Shown here: piece after piece, positions 16,772 to 23,922 of the stretch | Numbering within the stretch: the first letter of the stretch is position 1 | How the letters are laid out: every line of letters starts with the position of its first letter | Origin: Acinetobacter cumulans | GTDB lineage: Bacteria > Pseudomonadota > Gammaproteobacteria > Pseudomonadales > Moraxellaceae | Assembly (NCBI RefSeq): GCF_003024525.3 | Contig: NZ_CP035935.1 | Coordinates: 1-48,560, forward strand | Reading direction: 5' to 3' | Length of the DNA: 48,560 nt | Notes under the pieces: generated by a model | Seen by the model: the letters and a program-made list of their open reading frames with translations, nothing else | The model's database searches: none | Told to the model about the DNA's origin: nothing | Program-made: the position numbers and the translations under genes

Positions 16772-17172
16772 AAGCACCTAAAGGCAATGCTACTGTGACC
16801 AGTAGCAATGCCCATATTGCAAATGAAAAGGCTCACATTGTTAATTCTTTGAACTTTGACAAAATTCAAAAAATTAAGATCAATCCCGATCTATACAAAA
16901 AGATCGAGAAAGTAGCGGATAAAAGAAAAGTCGTACTAGCAGATATTGCTAGATCGGCTTTGGACTTCTATTTAAACAATCCAAGTGCGCCATACAGTGA
17001 AGAATTAAGTAAGGGTAATTCTAAGCAATTAATCTACACCATTAATCACTTGTATGATGTGAAGATAAACAGCTTTAAGGCTGTTCATGGTATCAACCGA
17101 AGTGACCAAATTAGACAGGCATTATCGGCTTGGCTTATCAATGAAAACTTATTAAAGCTTGATGAAAATTAA
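16768..17172 (+). CDS. Ribbon-helix-helix ParB-like partner of ParA
   Basis: A 134-residue protein coupled to parA by an ATGA overlap. Two stretches look like DNA-binding ribbon-helix-helix units: [20 protein letters not shown] followed by a helix ending in SALDFYLNN, and near the C-terminus [18 protein letters not shown]. Type Ib partition systems use such a protein to bind the centromere. No ParB nuclease-like domain is present. The assignment rests on operon context and fold pattern. Confidence 0.68.
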   Translation: MKAPKGNATVTSSNAHIANEKAHIVNSLNFDKIQKIKINPDLYKKIEKVADKRKVVLADIARSALDFYLNNPSAPYSEELSKGNSKQLIYTINHLYDVKINSFKAVHGINRSDQIRQALSAWLINENLLKLDEN

Positions 17173-17181
17173 GGGCTTGAT

Positions 17182-17370
17182 ATGAACCTAAATGATCTAA
17201 AAAATAAGGTGATCATAAATAATGAAATTGATCAAAAAAACTTTGATTACCTAATTACACAGGTAGATCAGGTTGCAATTGAGTACGCTATAAATGAATT
17301 GGAGAGCCAAAATAAGCGACCCTATCTATCTAATATTTTTAAGTTGCTAGAAATACCGCCCCGCCAATAA
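17182..17370 (+). CDS. Small hypothetical protein after parA
   Basis: A 62-residue acidic, soluble-looking protein. It starts 9 bases after the ParB-like gene with AAGGG at good spacing, so it is probably the third gene of the partition operon. A GCCCC/GGGGC stem (17358-17377) covers its stop. I do not recognise it. Confidence 0.55.
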   Translation: MNLNDLKNKVIINNEIDQKNFDYLITQVDQVAIEYAINELESQNKRPYLSNIFKLLEIPPRQ

Positions 17371-17377
17371 GTGGGGC
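17358..17377 (+). terminator. Hairpin at the end of the partition operon
   Basis: Stem GCCCC with GGGGC around a ten-base loop, followed by TTATTTGTCTTTG. It is a weak to moderate intrinsic terminator overlapping the last codons of 17182-17370. Confidence 0.4.
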
Positions 17378-17401
17378 TTATTTGTCTTTGGAGGGACTGA
17401 C

Positions 17402-17608
17402 ATGCAGAAAATTATAATCAGGGTACTTATCATCACTGGCTTTTTAATGCCTGCAATTATTATGTTCTTTTTCCCTAGCTTAACTGGGACTAAGTTTTTT
17501 TGGTTAAGTATGCTTGTATTCTGTTTTCTAATTTTGCGAATACGTGGAATTTTGCTACTTTTGGGCATTACTTATGCCAGTCTATCTTCTATGTTTTCCC
17601 GCCATTAA
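17402..17608 (+). CDS. Small membrane protein
   Basis: A 68-residue, very hydrophobic protein with two or three predicted membrane helices (about 5-25, 31-47 and 48-62). GGAGG lies at good distance before the ATG. The function is unknown. It is followed by the 190-base repeat at 17629-17818. Confidence 0.55.
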   Translation: MQKIIIRVLIITGFLMPAIIMFFFPSLTGTKFFWLSMLVFCFLILRIRGILLLLGITYASLSSMFSRH

Positions 17609-17628
17609 AACCGCCCTACCCTATTAAT

Positions 17629-17818
17629 TAAAACCGTTTTAGCACGTATGGACTTGCAATTTCATTGCTTGGTCCATACTTGGCCAAAACTCTTACTGTG
17701 AAAAATCATATTCCGATGCTTGGTCAAAACTGCAAGTATGCAGTCTTGACCAGGCATCTACTTTATTGAATGATTTAAGTGGGTTATGAGTGCGGGGGAA
17801 ATGTCAAAAAGGTCAGTC
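17629..17818. repeat. 190-base repeat at a gene 3' end, copy 1
   Basis: Nearly the same as 46688-46876, in direct orientation; its last 38 bases also recur at 43247-43284. Each copy ends at the stop of a minus-strand gene (17813, 43277, 46875). It contains TAGCACGTATGGAC and a partial inverted copy GTCCATAC, and TTGGTCAAAACTGC-type repeats. Confidence 0.85.
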
Positions 17819-18841
17819 CATATTTTTTATAGTACCGCCAACTAAAGTTATAGGTATCCATTTAAAATCGTATCGTTCATAACTACCTTTTGCCCCATAC
17901 CAATACAAGTGATAGTGCGCCCGCCTTAAATGTGGTCTGCGGTGTACTTTTGATGATTGTTTAGAATATTCAGTTAATTGATCATTTACGGCTTTAATCT
18001 GCTTAGACATTTCCTTGCCTGCAATAAAAGGCTTGTACTTTTGGGCTTCAAATAATCTAGGCACACGCTTTACGGTCTGAACGCCTACCCTTTCCTTATG
18101 GTTGTCAGGAAGCAATGGGACATAATCAGGCTTAGATAAACTGAACCAAAGCAAAATATTGATAAGTTGCTTTTGTAGGGATTGGTATTGATCTATTTCA
18201 TTTTCATCTAATATTGAACGGTCATCATGAAATTCATCTATGAAATCTGATAAACAATCTTCTATAGCTTTTTCTTCATTGACTAATAAGACGATTGTTC
18301 GAGTTAAACCAGTATCAAGAAAAATCGTAGATACTAAAACTTTTTGATAGCAAAGTTCAGTTAAGGTAAATATCACTCCATAAATTTTAGATTGCTGAAA
18401 GTGCAAATCAAAATTATCAGTTTGAACGTAAATGCACAGCTCAGGAACATTGATCAAAAAGTTTGGCAAATTGCCCTCAAATTTACTTTTTGTTAGTTCA
18501 GTTGCTACCTCATTTTCAAATCTATAAATATTCTTTGTCAGCATCCAAGAACCGAGCGTGACCAGTTCACCAGTAGGACAAGGCAAATTATTGATTAGAT
18601 GATCGGGAATTGCATCACCAACATTTAAACCTTTCTGCCAGTCTGGAGCATAGCAGTCTAAGCCTGCATATATCCAATCATCCCAAGTGACCAAAGAACT
18701 AATTTTTTTATCATCGTTTTTATACTTGATAGCCTTTGATTCAATCTTATTAAAGATACCCTTAAAACTTGCTTTCAAGTGTTGGCAACGTGCAGTAACG
18801 ACCTTTAAAGGTATTGCAAATTCATTAGATAAGTTCGCCAT
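17813..18841 (-). CDS. AcrVA2-like anti-CRISPR candidate
   Basis: A 342-residue soluble protein. From memory of the AcrVA2 family (inhibitor of Cas12a biogenesis, first found in Moraxella), several features agree. These are a mid-region LINVPELCIYVQ (family LPDWCVYVD type), a LLWFSLSKPDY segment (family LLWLCVAEPD type), and a C-terminal RRPHLRRAHYHLYWYG followed by FKWIPITLVGG (family RPHIRRGHWHGYW then RWQPAVFVN). Many relatives sit on plasmids, and whether they all inhibit CRISPR is not known. Two CACTATAT-type palindromes lie upstream, and a resolvase-linked repeat lies at its 3' end. The family call is by eye. Confidence 0.68.
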   Translation of the reverse strand: MANLSNEFAIPLKVVTARCQHLKASFKGIFNKIESKAIKYKNDDKKISSLVTWDDWIYAGLDCYAPDWQKGLNVGDAIPDHLINNLPCPTGELVTLGSWMLTKNIYRFENEVATELTKSKFEGNLPNFLINVPELCIYVQTDNFDLHFQQSKIYGVIFTLTELCYQKVLVSTIFLDTGLTRTIVLLVNEEKAIEDCLSDFIDEFHDDRSILDENEIDQYQSLQKQLINILLWFSLSKPDYVPLLPDNHKERVGVQTVKRVPRLFEAQKYKPFIAGKEMSKQIKAVNDQLTEYSKQSSKVHRRPHLRRAHYHLYWYGAKGSYERYDFKWIPITLVGGTIKNMD

Positions 18842-18878
18842 GAAGCCCTGCCCTGCTTTTAATTAAGTAATTCTATAA

Positions 18879-18926
18879 CACTATATCTAGTGCGGATCTC
18901 ATACCTACTAGCCACTATATATAGTG
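18879..18926. promoter_or_regulatory. Paired operators upstream of the AcrVA2-like gene
   Basis: CACTATATCTAGTG (18879-18892, one mismatch to symmetry) and CACTATATATAGTG (18913-18926, perfect) are spaced 34 bases apart, about three helical turns, and lie 38 to 85 bases before the start. A dimeric repressor binding both sites is likely; the regulator is unknown. Confidence 0.5.
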
Positions 18927-18931
18927 TTTCT

Positions 18932-19051
18932 ACTATCGCCCTCTATGCCTGCGAGAACGGTAGCCCTTGCCTACAGTCGGTTGATTGCTCAAAGCTTTAC
19001 TTAGCATTGGGTATGCTGAAGCATTCCCAATACGTGCGTAAACTTTCGAGC
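18932..19051. repeat. 120-base inverted repeat, right arm
   Basis: Reverse complement of 14584-14703 with about three or four differences. It separates the AcrVA2-like gene from the small-gene array. Confidence 0.85.
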
Positions 19052-19154
19052 TAATATTATACCTAAGTTGTATTGTACTCACAAATCATATTATGCGTAT
19101 TAATGTTAATTAGTATAGCAGTAATAATAATTTCAAAAGTTTACATATATTGTT

Positions 19155-19210
19155 TTGTACTCACAAATCATTATATGTATAATGTATTTATTAAGTCGAT
19201 TGGCGACTTA
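19155..19210 (+). promoter_or_regulatory. Array promoter 1 with operator and 5' hairpin
   Basis: -35 TTGTAC (19155-19160), 17-base spacer, -10 TATAAT (19178-19183). The dyad TTTGT-ACTC-ACAAA overlaps the -35 box. The transcribed leader has the hairpin TAAGTCG-ATTGG-CGACTTA (19192-19210), then AGGTGA before the start. A degenerate second copy of the operator lies at 19073. Confidence 0.75.
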
Positions 19211-19228
19211 AATAATAGGTGATTAATT

Positions 19229-19534
19229 ATGAACAATATTTTCACAAAGTTGGATACTAAAAAAATAGTTATTGAACTACTAAATGCTTTTGAAAAAGCA
19301 AACTTCGATTACTACTCAAGAGCCTATCTTGAAAGTCCAAAAGGTACATTTTGCGTGTCCTTTGGAAACTGTCAAATGCAAGATGCAAACATTATTACTA
19401 TCTACATAGATAAAGCACCACATGAGTTTTATTTCACCCATGAACATTCCAATATTGCTGAAGCACATCACGAAGCAATTAATCTATTTAAACAAATTTT
19501 AGACTTTTACTTTACCTATCTAAAGCAAACATAA
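19229..19534 (+). CDS. Array gene 1, hypothetical protein
   Basis: A 101-residue soluble protein without recognised family. It has several aromatic residues and a His-rich stretch HEFYFTHEHSNIAEAHHEA in the second half. It has its own array-type promoter, leader hairpin and terminator, so it is a single-gene unit. It is the last unit of the array counted from the proposed oriT. Confidence 0.7.
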   Translation: MNNIFTKLDTKKIVIELLNAFEKANFDYYSRAYLESPKGTFCVSFGNCQMQDANIITIYIDKAPHEFYFTHEHSNIAEAHHEAINLFKQILDFYFTYLKQT

Positions 19535-19536
19535 GT

Positions 19537-19558
19537 AAGCCCCGCAAGGGGCTTTTTT
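19537..19558 (+). terminator. Terminator of array gene 1
   Basis: AAGCCCC-GCAA-GGGGCTT followed by TTTT. The same hairpin follows array genes 4 and 5 in order (21067 and 21772). The next 60 or so bases are also shared between copies. Confidence 0.85.
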
Positions 19559-19684
19559 AATGCCTGCGGGCTTGGTTCAGATCGGGAGTGACCAAAACCA
19601 CAGGAAAGGGAAACAACCCACTACAGCGAAAAATAAGAGCAATCAGGGCGCATAACGCTATTACATTAATTTACCTATATTGTT

Positions 19685-19739
19685 TTGTACTCACAAATCA
19701 ATATAGGTATAATATATTTGTCAGGTCGATTGGCGATCT
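19685..19739 (+). promoter_or_regulatory. Array promoter 2 with operator and 5' hairpin
   Basis: TTGTAC (19685-19690), 17 bases, TATAAT (19708-19713), with the TTTGT-ACTC-ACAAA dyad. The leader hairpin is AGGTCG-ATTGG-CGATCT (19723-19739), with one G-U pair. Confidence 0.75.
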
Positions 19740-19759
19740 AATAAAAAAGGCTTTGAGTT

Positions 19760-20155
19760 ATGACCAGTAAAGAACAACTTTCGTTAGAGTTGCCTATAGT
19801 TGAAACAGCTCAATCATACAAAGATATGAAAGGGCTATATAGCGTTGATATTTCCCATATATACCGCTTTTATATTCTCCTTAATTGGTATGGGGTACTA
19901 GAAAAAAGCAAAGTGATTAAAGCGGGCAGTGATGCAATTTTTGAATGTGATAATGAAATGATTGCAGATGAAATTTTAAATTGCATTCCGAGCTGTAAAA
20001 AAAGAAAGGTTTATCGAGTACCAAATTTTAACCCTATTTATTTTTCAGGAATAGATAAGCCATCGGTAAACCGTTGGAAGTTTTCAGTAGAAAGAAAACT
20101 AGGCTATGAAAAATCAATTTACTTTAGATCAGTTGCAAGCCGTTGGGATTATTAA
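19760..20155 (+). CDS. Array gene 2, hypothetical protein
   Basis: A 131-residue protein not recognised by me. It has an aromatic-rich centre (SHIYRFYILLNWYG) and a basic C-terminal third with a CKKRKVYR patch. It carries an array promoter and leader hairpin. Unlike its neighbours it is not followed by the array terminator; the 200-base inverted repeat begins 13 bases after its stop, so a recombination event may have replaced its 3' spacer. Confidence 0.65.
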   Translation: MTSKEQLSLELPIVETAQSYKDMKGLYSVDISHIYRFYILLNWYGVLEKSKVIKAGSDAIFECDNEMIADEILNCIPSCKKRKVYRVPNFNPIYFSGIDKPSVNRWKFSVERKLGYEKSIYFRSVASRWDY

Positions 20156-20167
20156 CCCCCTGCCCTA

Positions 20168-20367
20168 GTCGCAACCCTGCGGGATTGCTTTGTAAGTCCC
20201 GCTTAGGGGCAAAGGGGAGTAGTTGCGGTTCTGCGGTCAGCTCGACAAAATCACAGATTTTGTCGGCTTCGCTTGAACCTTGCAACGGTAATCAGGGAGG
20301 GAAGAATTTTTATATTTCTTCAGTTCGCAAAGTAGACACTTTGCTCTATTGATACCGCCTAGAGTTT
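20168..20367. repeat. 200-base inverted repeat, left arm
   Basis: Exact reverse complement, as far as I compared, of 23921-24120. It contains an internal hairpin CGACAAAATC-ACA-GATTTTGTCG and GC-rich stems near its outer end. It brackets 3.55 kb of array genes, a segment that could invert or recombine. Confidence 0.9.
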
Positions 20368-20390
20368 TACACTTGTTTACATATATTGTT

Positions 20391-20445
20391 TTGTACTCAC
20401 AAATCAATTTAGGTATAATGTATTTATCAGGTCGATTGGCGACCT
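20391..20445 (+). promoter_or_regulatory. Array promoter 3 with operator and 5' hairpin
   Basis: TTGTAC (20391-20396), 17 bases, TATAAT (20414-20419). The leader hairpin is AGGTCG-ATTGG-CGACCT (20429-20445). It begins directly after the left 200-base repeat. Confidence 0.77.
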
Positions 20446-20465
20446 CATACAAAAGGTACTCGAAA

Positions 20466-21059
20466 ATGAAAAATTTTACTCAAAATGAAAAAGGTCAAAT
20501 GTTCTATGAGGGCAGTTTGGTTTTAACTGCTAAAGACGGTTCGGTTTTTTTTGTATCAACTGAAATGCTTGTATGTAAGGCGTATCGAGCAAAAGCAAAA
20601 AAACCATTTATCAATACTCACTACAGAACAATTGAGCGTTTAAAACAAGCCGTTGGGGAAAGTATCCAATCATGTAATGCAAGATATGAGCAAAAATTAC
20701 AGAACAAAGAAAAAACCGCAGAGCGTTTAAAAAAATTCCGTGAAGAACTACAGGTAGGCGATATTTTATCTACATGCTGGGGCTATGAACAAACCAACGT
20801 AGAATTTTATCAAGTGGTATCTAAGAAAGGCGCATTTTGTGAAGTTCGGGAAATTGCTAAACGCTCACATGATACGGCTTTTATGCAAAGTGAAGTATCA
20901 CCAAAGCAAAACGAATTTATTGGAGAACCAATTAAAAAGAAAATTTTAGACGGCTATATCATGATCACAAGCTATATCAGAGCGACACCGCACGAATACG
21001 AAACACTAGCAACAGGCACAAAGGTTTATAAGCGCAGTTATGTTTCATCATACGCATAA
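20466..21059 (+). CDS. Array gene 3, protein with VGDI-WGYEQTN domain of unknown role
   Basis: A 197-residue protein. The start at 20466 is chosen because it follows the promoter and hairpin; an upstream in-frame start would lie before the promoter. The N-terminal half is basic with a helical segment. The second half has LQVGDILSTCWGYEQTNVEF followed by a beta-rich region, a pattern I associate with uncharacterised plasmid and phage proteins. No enzyme motif is visible. It is a single-gene unit with its own terminator. Confidence 0.68.
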   Translation: MKNFTQNEKGQMFYEGSLVLTAKDGSVFFVSTEMLVCKAYRAKAKKPFINTHYRTIERLKQAVGESIQSCNARYEQKLQNKEKTAERLKKFREELQVGDILSTCWGYEQTNVEFYQVVSKKGAFCEVREIAKRSHDTAFMQSEVSPKQNEFIGEPIKKKILDGYIMITSYIRATPHEYETLATGTKVYKRSYVSSYA

Positions 21060-21066
21060 TTAAAAG

Positions 21067-21088
21067 AAGCCCCGCAAGGGGCTTTTTT
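21067..21088 (+). terminator. Terminator of array gene 3
   Basis: AAGCCCC-GCAA-GGGGCTT followed by TTTT, the array terminator. The following spacer to 21279 matches 21772-21983 almost throughout. Confidence 0.85.
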
Positions 21089-21215
21089 AATGCCTGCGGG
21101 CTTGGTTCAGATCGGGAGTGACCAAAACCACAGGAAAGAGAAACAACCCGCTACAGCGCAAATCTGAAGCATTCAAGACACACAATAATAATTACACTTG
21201 TTTACATATATTGTT

Positions 21216-21270
21216 TTGTACTCACAAATCAATTTAGGTATAATGTATTTATCAGGTCGATTGGCGACCT
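21216..21270 (+). promoter_or_regulatory. Array promoter 4 with operator and 5' hairpin
   Basis: TTGTAC (21216-21221), 17 bases, TATAAT (21239-21244). The leader hairpin is AGGTCG-ATTGG-CGACCT (21254-21270), then AAGGAATT before the start. Confidence 0.77.
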
Positions 21271-21289
21271 CATACAAAGGAATTAAAAA

Positions 21290-21763
21290 ATGACTGATTT
21301 AGTTTTGTTGACTGATGAAGAAATCGCAGACATGAGCTATGACAGCTTTAATAAAACCGACCTAGTTGCTATGCAGTCAATGCAAGAAAGCGAATTTCCA
21401 CGCTATACAGTTGCAATGGCTCATACAATTTATGTATGGGAAAATATCTTATATCAAGAAGCAAGCCGATTATGTGAAAGCTATGACGGGGGAGTATGGG
21501 AAACTAAAAACGGCTTTTGGACTTTGCAATCTGATTCAATTTTTTATATGGAAAATGGATGGGACGAAGCGTTTAACCTGAATGCCCTAGAATTTTCAAT
21601 TGTGGTAAATTTATTTGCATTGTCTAAAATTGCAATGATGACATACAGCTCAAAACCTGCAATCAATCGCAGAGCCGTTTTTTTTAGTGATTACATAAAA
21701 GACGTTATACATAAAAATAGGAATGTTTTAGATACTACAGCAATTTATAAATTGATTTATTAA
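21290..21763 (+). CDS. Array gene 4, ArdB/KlcA-like antirestriction protein
   Basis: A 157-residue acidic protein. FPRYTVAMAHTIYVWENILY followed by RLCESYDGGVWE and a region rich in small hydrophobics (FSIVVNLFALS) matches the ArdB/KlcA pattern, where the conserved core is a Tyr-x-Gly-Gly-x-Trp segment. Proteins of this family blunt type I restriction after DNA entry. It carries the array promoter and leader hairpin, which supports an early-entry protective role. The family call is by eye and the length is near the family's usual 140-170 residues. Confidence 0.7.
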   Translation: MTDLVLLTDEEIADMSYDSFNKTDLVAMQSMQESEFPRYTVAMAHTIYVWENILYQEASRLCESYDGGVWETKNGFWTLQSDSIFYMENGWDEAFNLNALEFSIVVNLFALSKIAMMTYSSKPAINRRAVFFSDYIKDVIHKNRNVLDTTAIYKLIY

Positions 21764-21771
21764 AAGAAAAG

Positions 21772-21793
21772 AAGCCCCGCAAGGGGCTTTTTT
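21772..21793 (+). terminator. Terminator of array gene 4
   Basis: A third copy of AAGCCCC-GCAA-GGGGCTT followed by T residues, with the same downstream spacer as 21067-21279. Confidence 0.85.
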
Positions 21794-21920
21794 AATGCCT
21801 GCGGGCTTGGTTCAGATCGGGAGTGACCAAAACCACAGGAAAGAGAAACAACCCGCTACAGCGCAAATCTGAAGCATTCAAGACACACAATAAAAATTAC
21901 ACTTGTTTACATATATTGTT

Positions 21921-21977
21921 TTGTACTAACAAATCAATTTAGGTATAATGTTTTTATTAAGTCGATTGGCGACTTAA
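21921..21977 (+). promoter_or_regulatory. Array promoter 5 with operator and 5' hairpin
   Basis: TTGTAC (21921-21926), 17 bases, TATAAT (21944-21949). The operator is TTTGT-ACTA-ACAAA, where only the central spacer differs. The leader hairpin is TTAAGTCG with CGACTTAA around ATTGG (21957-21977). Confidence 0.75.
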
Positions 21978-21996
21978 ATTAAAAAGGTATTGAATT

Positions 21997-22824
21997 ATGA
22001 ACGACCAAAATAACAATGATGCAATCAAAGCAGAACGCTTAAACCGTTATGAAGAACGCCAACAAAACCGCTTAGATCGTTATGAAGCTTTAGCTGATAA
22101 AGCAACAGTAAAAAGCACAGTATTGGCGACACGTTCAAATCAAATGGTTGAATGTATACCGTTTGGACAGCCAGTTTTAGTTGGTCATCATAGTGAAAAA
22201 CGAGATAGAAACTTTCGTTCTAAAATTCACTCTATTATGGGTAAATCAGTTCAGGAAATGAAGAAAGCCGAATACTATCAAAATAAAGCTGATAGCGTAG
22301 GCAAGGGCGGTATTTCAAGTGACGACCCTAATGCAATAGAAAAACTTAAAAGCAAGCTTGAGAAGTTACAGCAGGCGCAAGAGTTAATGAAAAAGGCTAA
22401 CAAGTTAATTAAAAAATTTCCCGAACACAATGCACGTTTAGAGGGATTAATTGAACTTGGATTCTCTGAAGAAAAAGCTATAGACGTATTAAATCCTAAA
22501 TATGGCTCAATTGGTTTTGCAAGCTATTCACTTCAGAATAATAATGCTGAAATTAACCGCTTGAAAAAGCGTATTGCAGAATTGCAAACACTTGAAAATA
22601 GAACTTCAAATGAAGTTGAGAACGATCTTTATAAATATACAGAATGCAAAATAGAAAACCGTTGCATGTTTATATTTGATGGTAAACCTACGGAAGAAAT
22701 ACGCCAAATTTTAAAAAGTAATGGTTTTAAATGGTCGCCAAGTCGGGGCGCTTGGGTACGCCAGTTAAATGCAAATGGGATATACGCATCTAAACGAGTA
22801 ATAAGCCTTATAGATCAAATATAA
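21997..22824 (+). CDS. Array gene 5, DUF3560 protein
   Basis: A 275-residue basic, coiled-coil-rich protein. The N-terminus has repeated RYEERQQNRLDRYE, then IPFGQPVLVGHHSEKRDRNF, GKSVQEMKKAEYYQNKAD and KGGISSDDPNAIEKL, which are the marks of DUF3560 as I know it. The C-terminus has KSNGFKWSPSRGAWVRQL. The family is common on conjugative plasmids and its biochemical role is not established. It ends in a variant terminator at 22831-22846. Confidence 0.78.
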   Translation: MNDQNNNDAIKAERLNRYEERQQNRLDRYEALADKATVKSTVLATRSNQMVECIPFGQPVLVGHHSEKRDRNFRSKIHSIMGKSVQEMKKAEYYQNKADSVGKGGISSDDPNAIEKLKSKLEKLQQAQELMKKANKLIKKFPEHNARLEGLIELGFSEEKAIDVLNPKYGSIGFASYSLQNNNAEINRLKKRIAELQTLENRTSNEVENDLYKYTECKIENRCMFIFDGKPTEEIRQILKSNGFKWSPSRGAWVRQLNANGIYASKRVISLIDQI

Positions 22825-22830
22825 TAAAGT

Positions 22831-22846
22831 AAGCCCTGCGGGGCTT
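22831..22846 (+). terminator. Terminator of array gene 5
   Basis: AAGCCC-TGCG-GGGCTT followed by TCTTTACT. It is a shorter relative of the array terminator. Confidence 0.7.
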
Positions 22847-22885
22847 TCTTTACTAATCAATGAAGCAATTTAAGGAAAGGTTAAA

Positions 22886-23122
22886 ATGATTGAAAAATTA
22901 TCTTTTGTTGGGCTAAAGGTGATCGAGTGTTTTAAAGATGCTGGGTTAGATCAAGTTTACATTGATGATAAAATAGAGGAGTTTTCTACATTAAATAATT
23001 ATGCATCATTACACAAAGCGCTAAGAATACTTGATGATAAAAACATGCACAGACTAGCCCAAAAACTAGGTGTACATATTGAAGATTTAGAATCAACATT
23101 ACTGGTTTTAAATCAAATATAG
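22886..23122 (+). CDS. Small hypothetical protein
   Basis: A 78-residue acidic helical protein that starts after AAGGAAAGG. It has no array-type promoter or leader hairpin, so it may be read through from the DUF3560 gene or have a weaker promoter. A CCCGC/GCGGG hairpin around a T-rich loop follows about 25 bases downstream. I do not recognise it. Confidence 0.55.
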   Translation: MIEKLSFVGLKVIECFKDAGLDQVYIDDKIEEFSTLNNYASLHKALRILDDKNMHRLAQKLGVHIEDLESTLLVLNQI

Positions 23123-23282
23123 AAACCAAAAAAGTGGTGATAAAGTCGCCCGCAATTTTTTTGCGGGTGATATTCCAATGAAGCAAAAAAATTGCGGTTC
23201 ATTGCGAATCAAATTTATGGATATGCAAAAAAGCATAGTCTTAACAGGTAAGAGCTAACATAAAGTTATTGAGGTCACTAAT

Positions 23283-23705
23283 ATGAATAATGCACAGTTC
23301 AAAATAGAATGCTTTAAGAATGGCTTATACAGTCGGGAACAGGTTATAGATTTTTATAATGTAGTCTATGAAGAAAATACAAAGTTCAATAAGCGTGATG
23401 CTCAATTATGGATGAATGGCAAAACTTCATATATCTATACAATAGATCAAACAGCTATAGATATGATCAATATGTTAAATAAAATTAGAGCCGAACTAAT
23501 TGCAGAAGAAAGCGAAAGAATCCAAAAAGGCAAACCAAGATACACTAAGCTTTTTAAATCTGAAGTTGATTTATGGGCGGTACACAATGAACTTTTGAAT
23601 CTACCATTAAACTTTTATCACTCAATATTGTTAGAGTTGAAAGTAACTGAATTAGATTACTATGAGAACATAGAGCAAATGGAAAATTTTAATGAAAAAC
23701 ACTAA
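23283..23705 (+). CDS. Hypothetical protein with possible helix-turn-helix
   Basis: A 140-residue protein. The segment FNKRDAQLWMNGKTSYIYTI, preceded by a helix, resembles the recognition part of a helix-turn-helix regulator, but I cannot place it in a family. The rest is helical and charged. It starts seven bases after a GAGG site. The next gene overlaps its end by 14 bases. Confidence 0.55.
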   Translation: MNNAQFKIECFKNGLYSREQVIDFYNVVYEENTKFNKRDAQLWMNGKTSYIYTIDQTAIDMINMLNKIRAELIAEESERIQKGKPRYTKLFKSEVDLWAVHNELLNLPLNFYHSILLELKVTELDYYENIEQMENFNEKH

Positions 23706-23922
23706 GTATAAATCTAAAATTCTGATGATAATTATTTATACACTTGTAGGAATGTTGGCAGGGTATAACATTGGGAATTTTATAAGTAGCCACTGGTACA
23801 ATGATCTTGGACAACCAAATCAAGATTTTTACGAAATGATTAAAATATTTTTTAATCTAGCTACAACTTTGCTATTTGGTACTGCCTGCTTATATATTTT
23901 TAAAGATGATATTAAAAACTAA
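23692..23922 (+). CDS. Small membrane protein
   Basis: A 76-residue protein with two hydrophobic segments (about 10-30 and 52-70) and a short exposed loop between them. It overlaps the previous gene by 14 bases, suggesting coupling. Its stop coincides with the outer edge of the right 200-base repeat, so its original 3' flank may have been replaced. Confidence 0.55.
   Translation: MKNTKYKSKILMIIIYTLVGMLAGYNIGNFISSHWYNDLGQPNQDFYEMIKIFFNLATTLLFGTACLYIFKDDIKN

Noticed and set aside
19073..19110. A pdif (XerC/XerD) site near TATTAATGTTAATTAG
   Set aside because: The XerC half and six-base spacing do not fit the pdif pattern I know; no convincing site was found elsewhere.
20143..20352. A 69-codon ORF repeated in inverse at 23936-24139
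   Set aside because: The identical proteins only reflect the 200-base inverted repeat; there is no ribosome site and no recognisable domain.
19537..21983. Repeated spacers considered as a CRISPR array
   Set aside because: The repeats are about 200 bases and contain promoters and terminators, with genes rather than short unique spacers between them.
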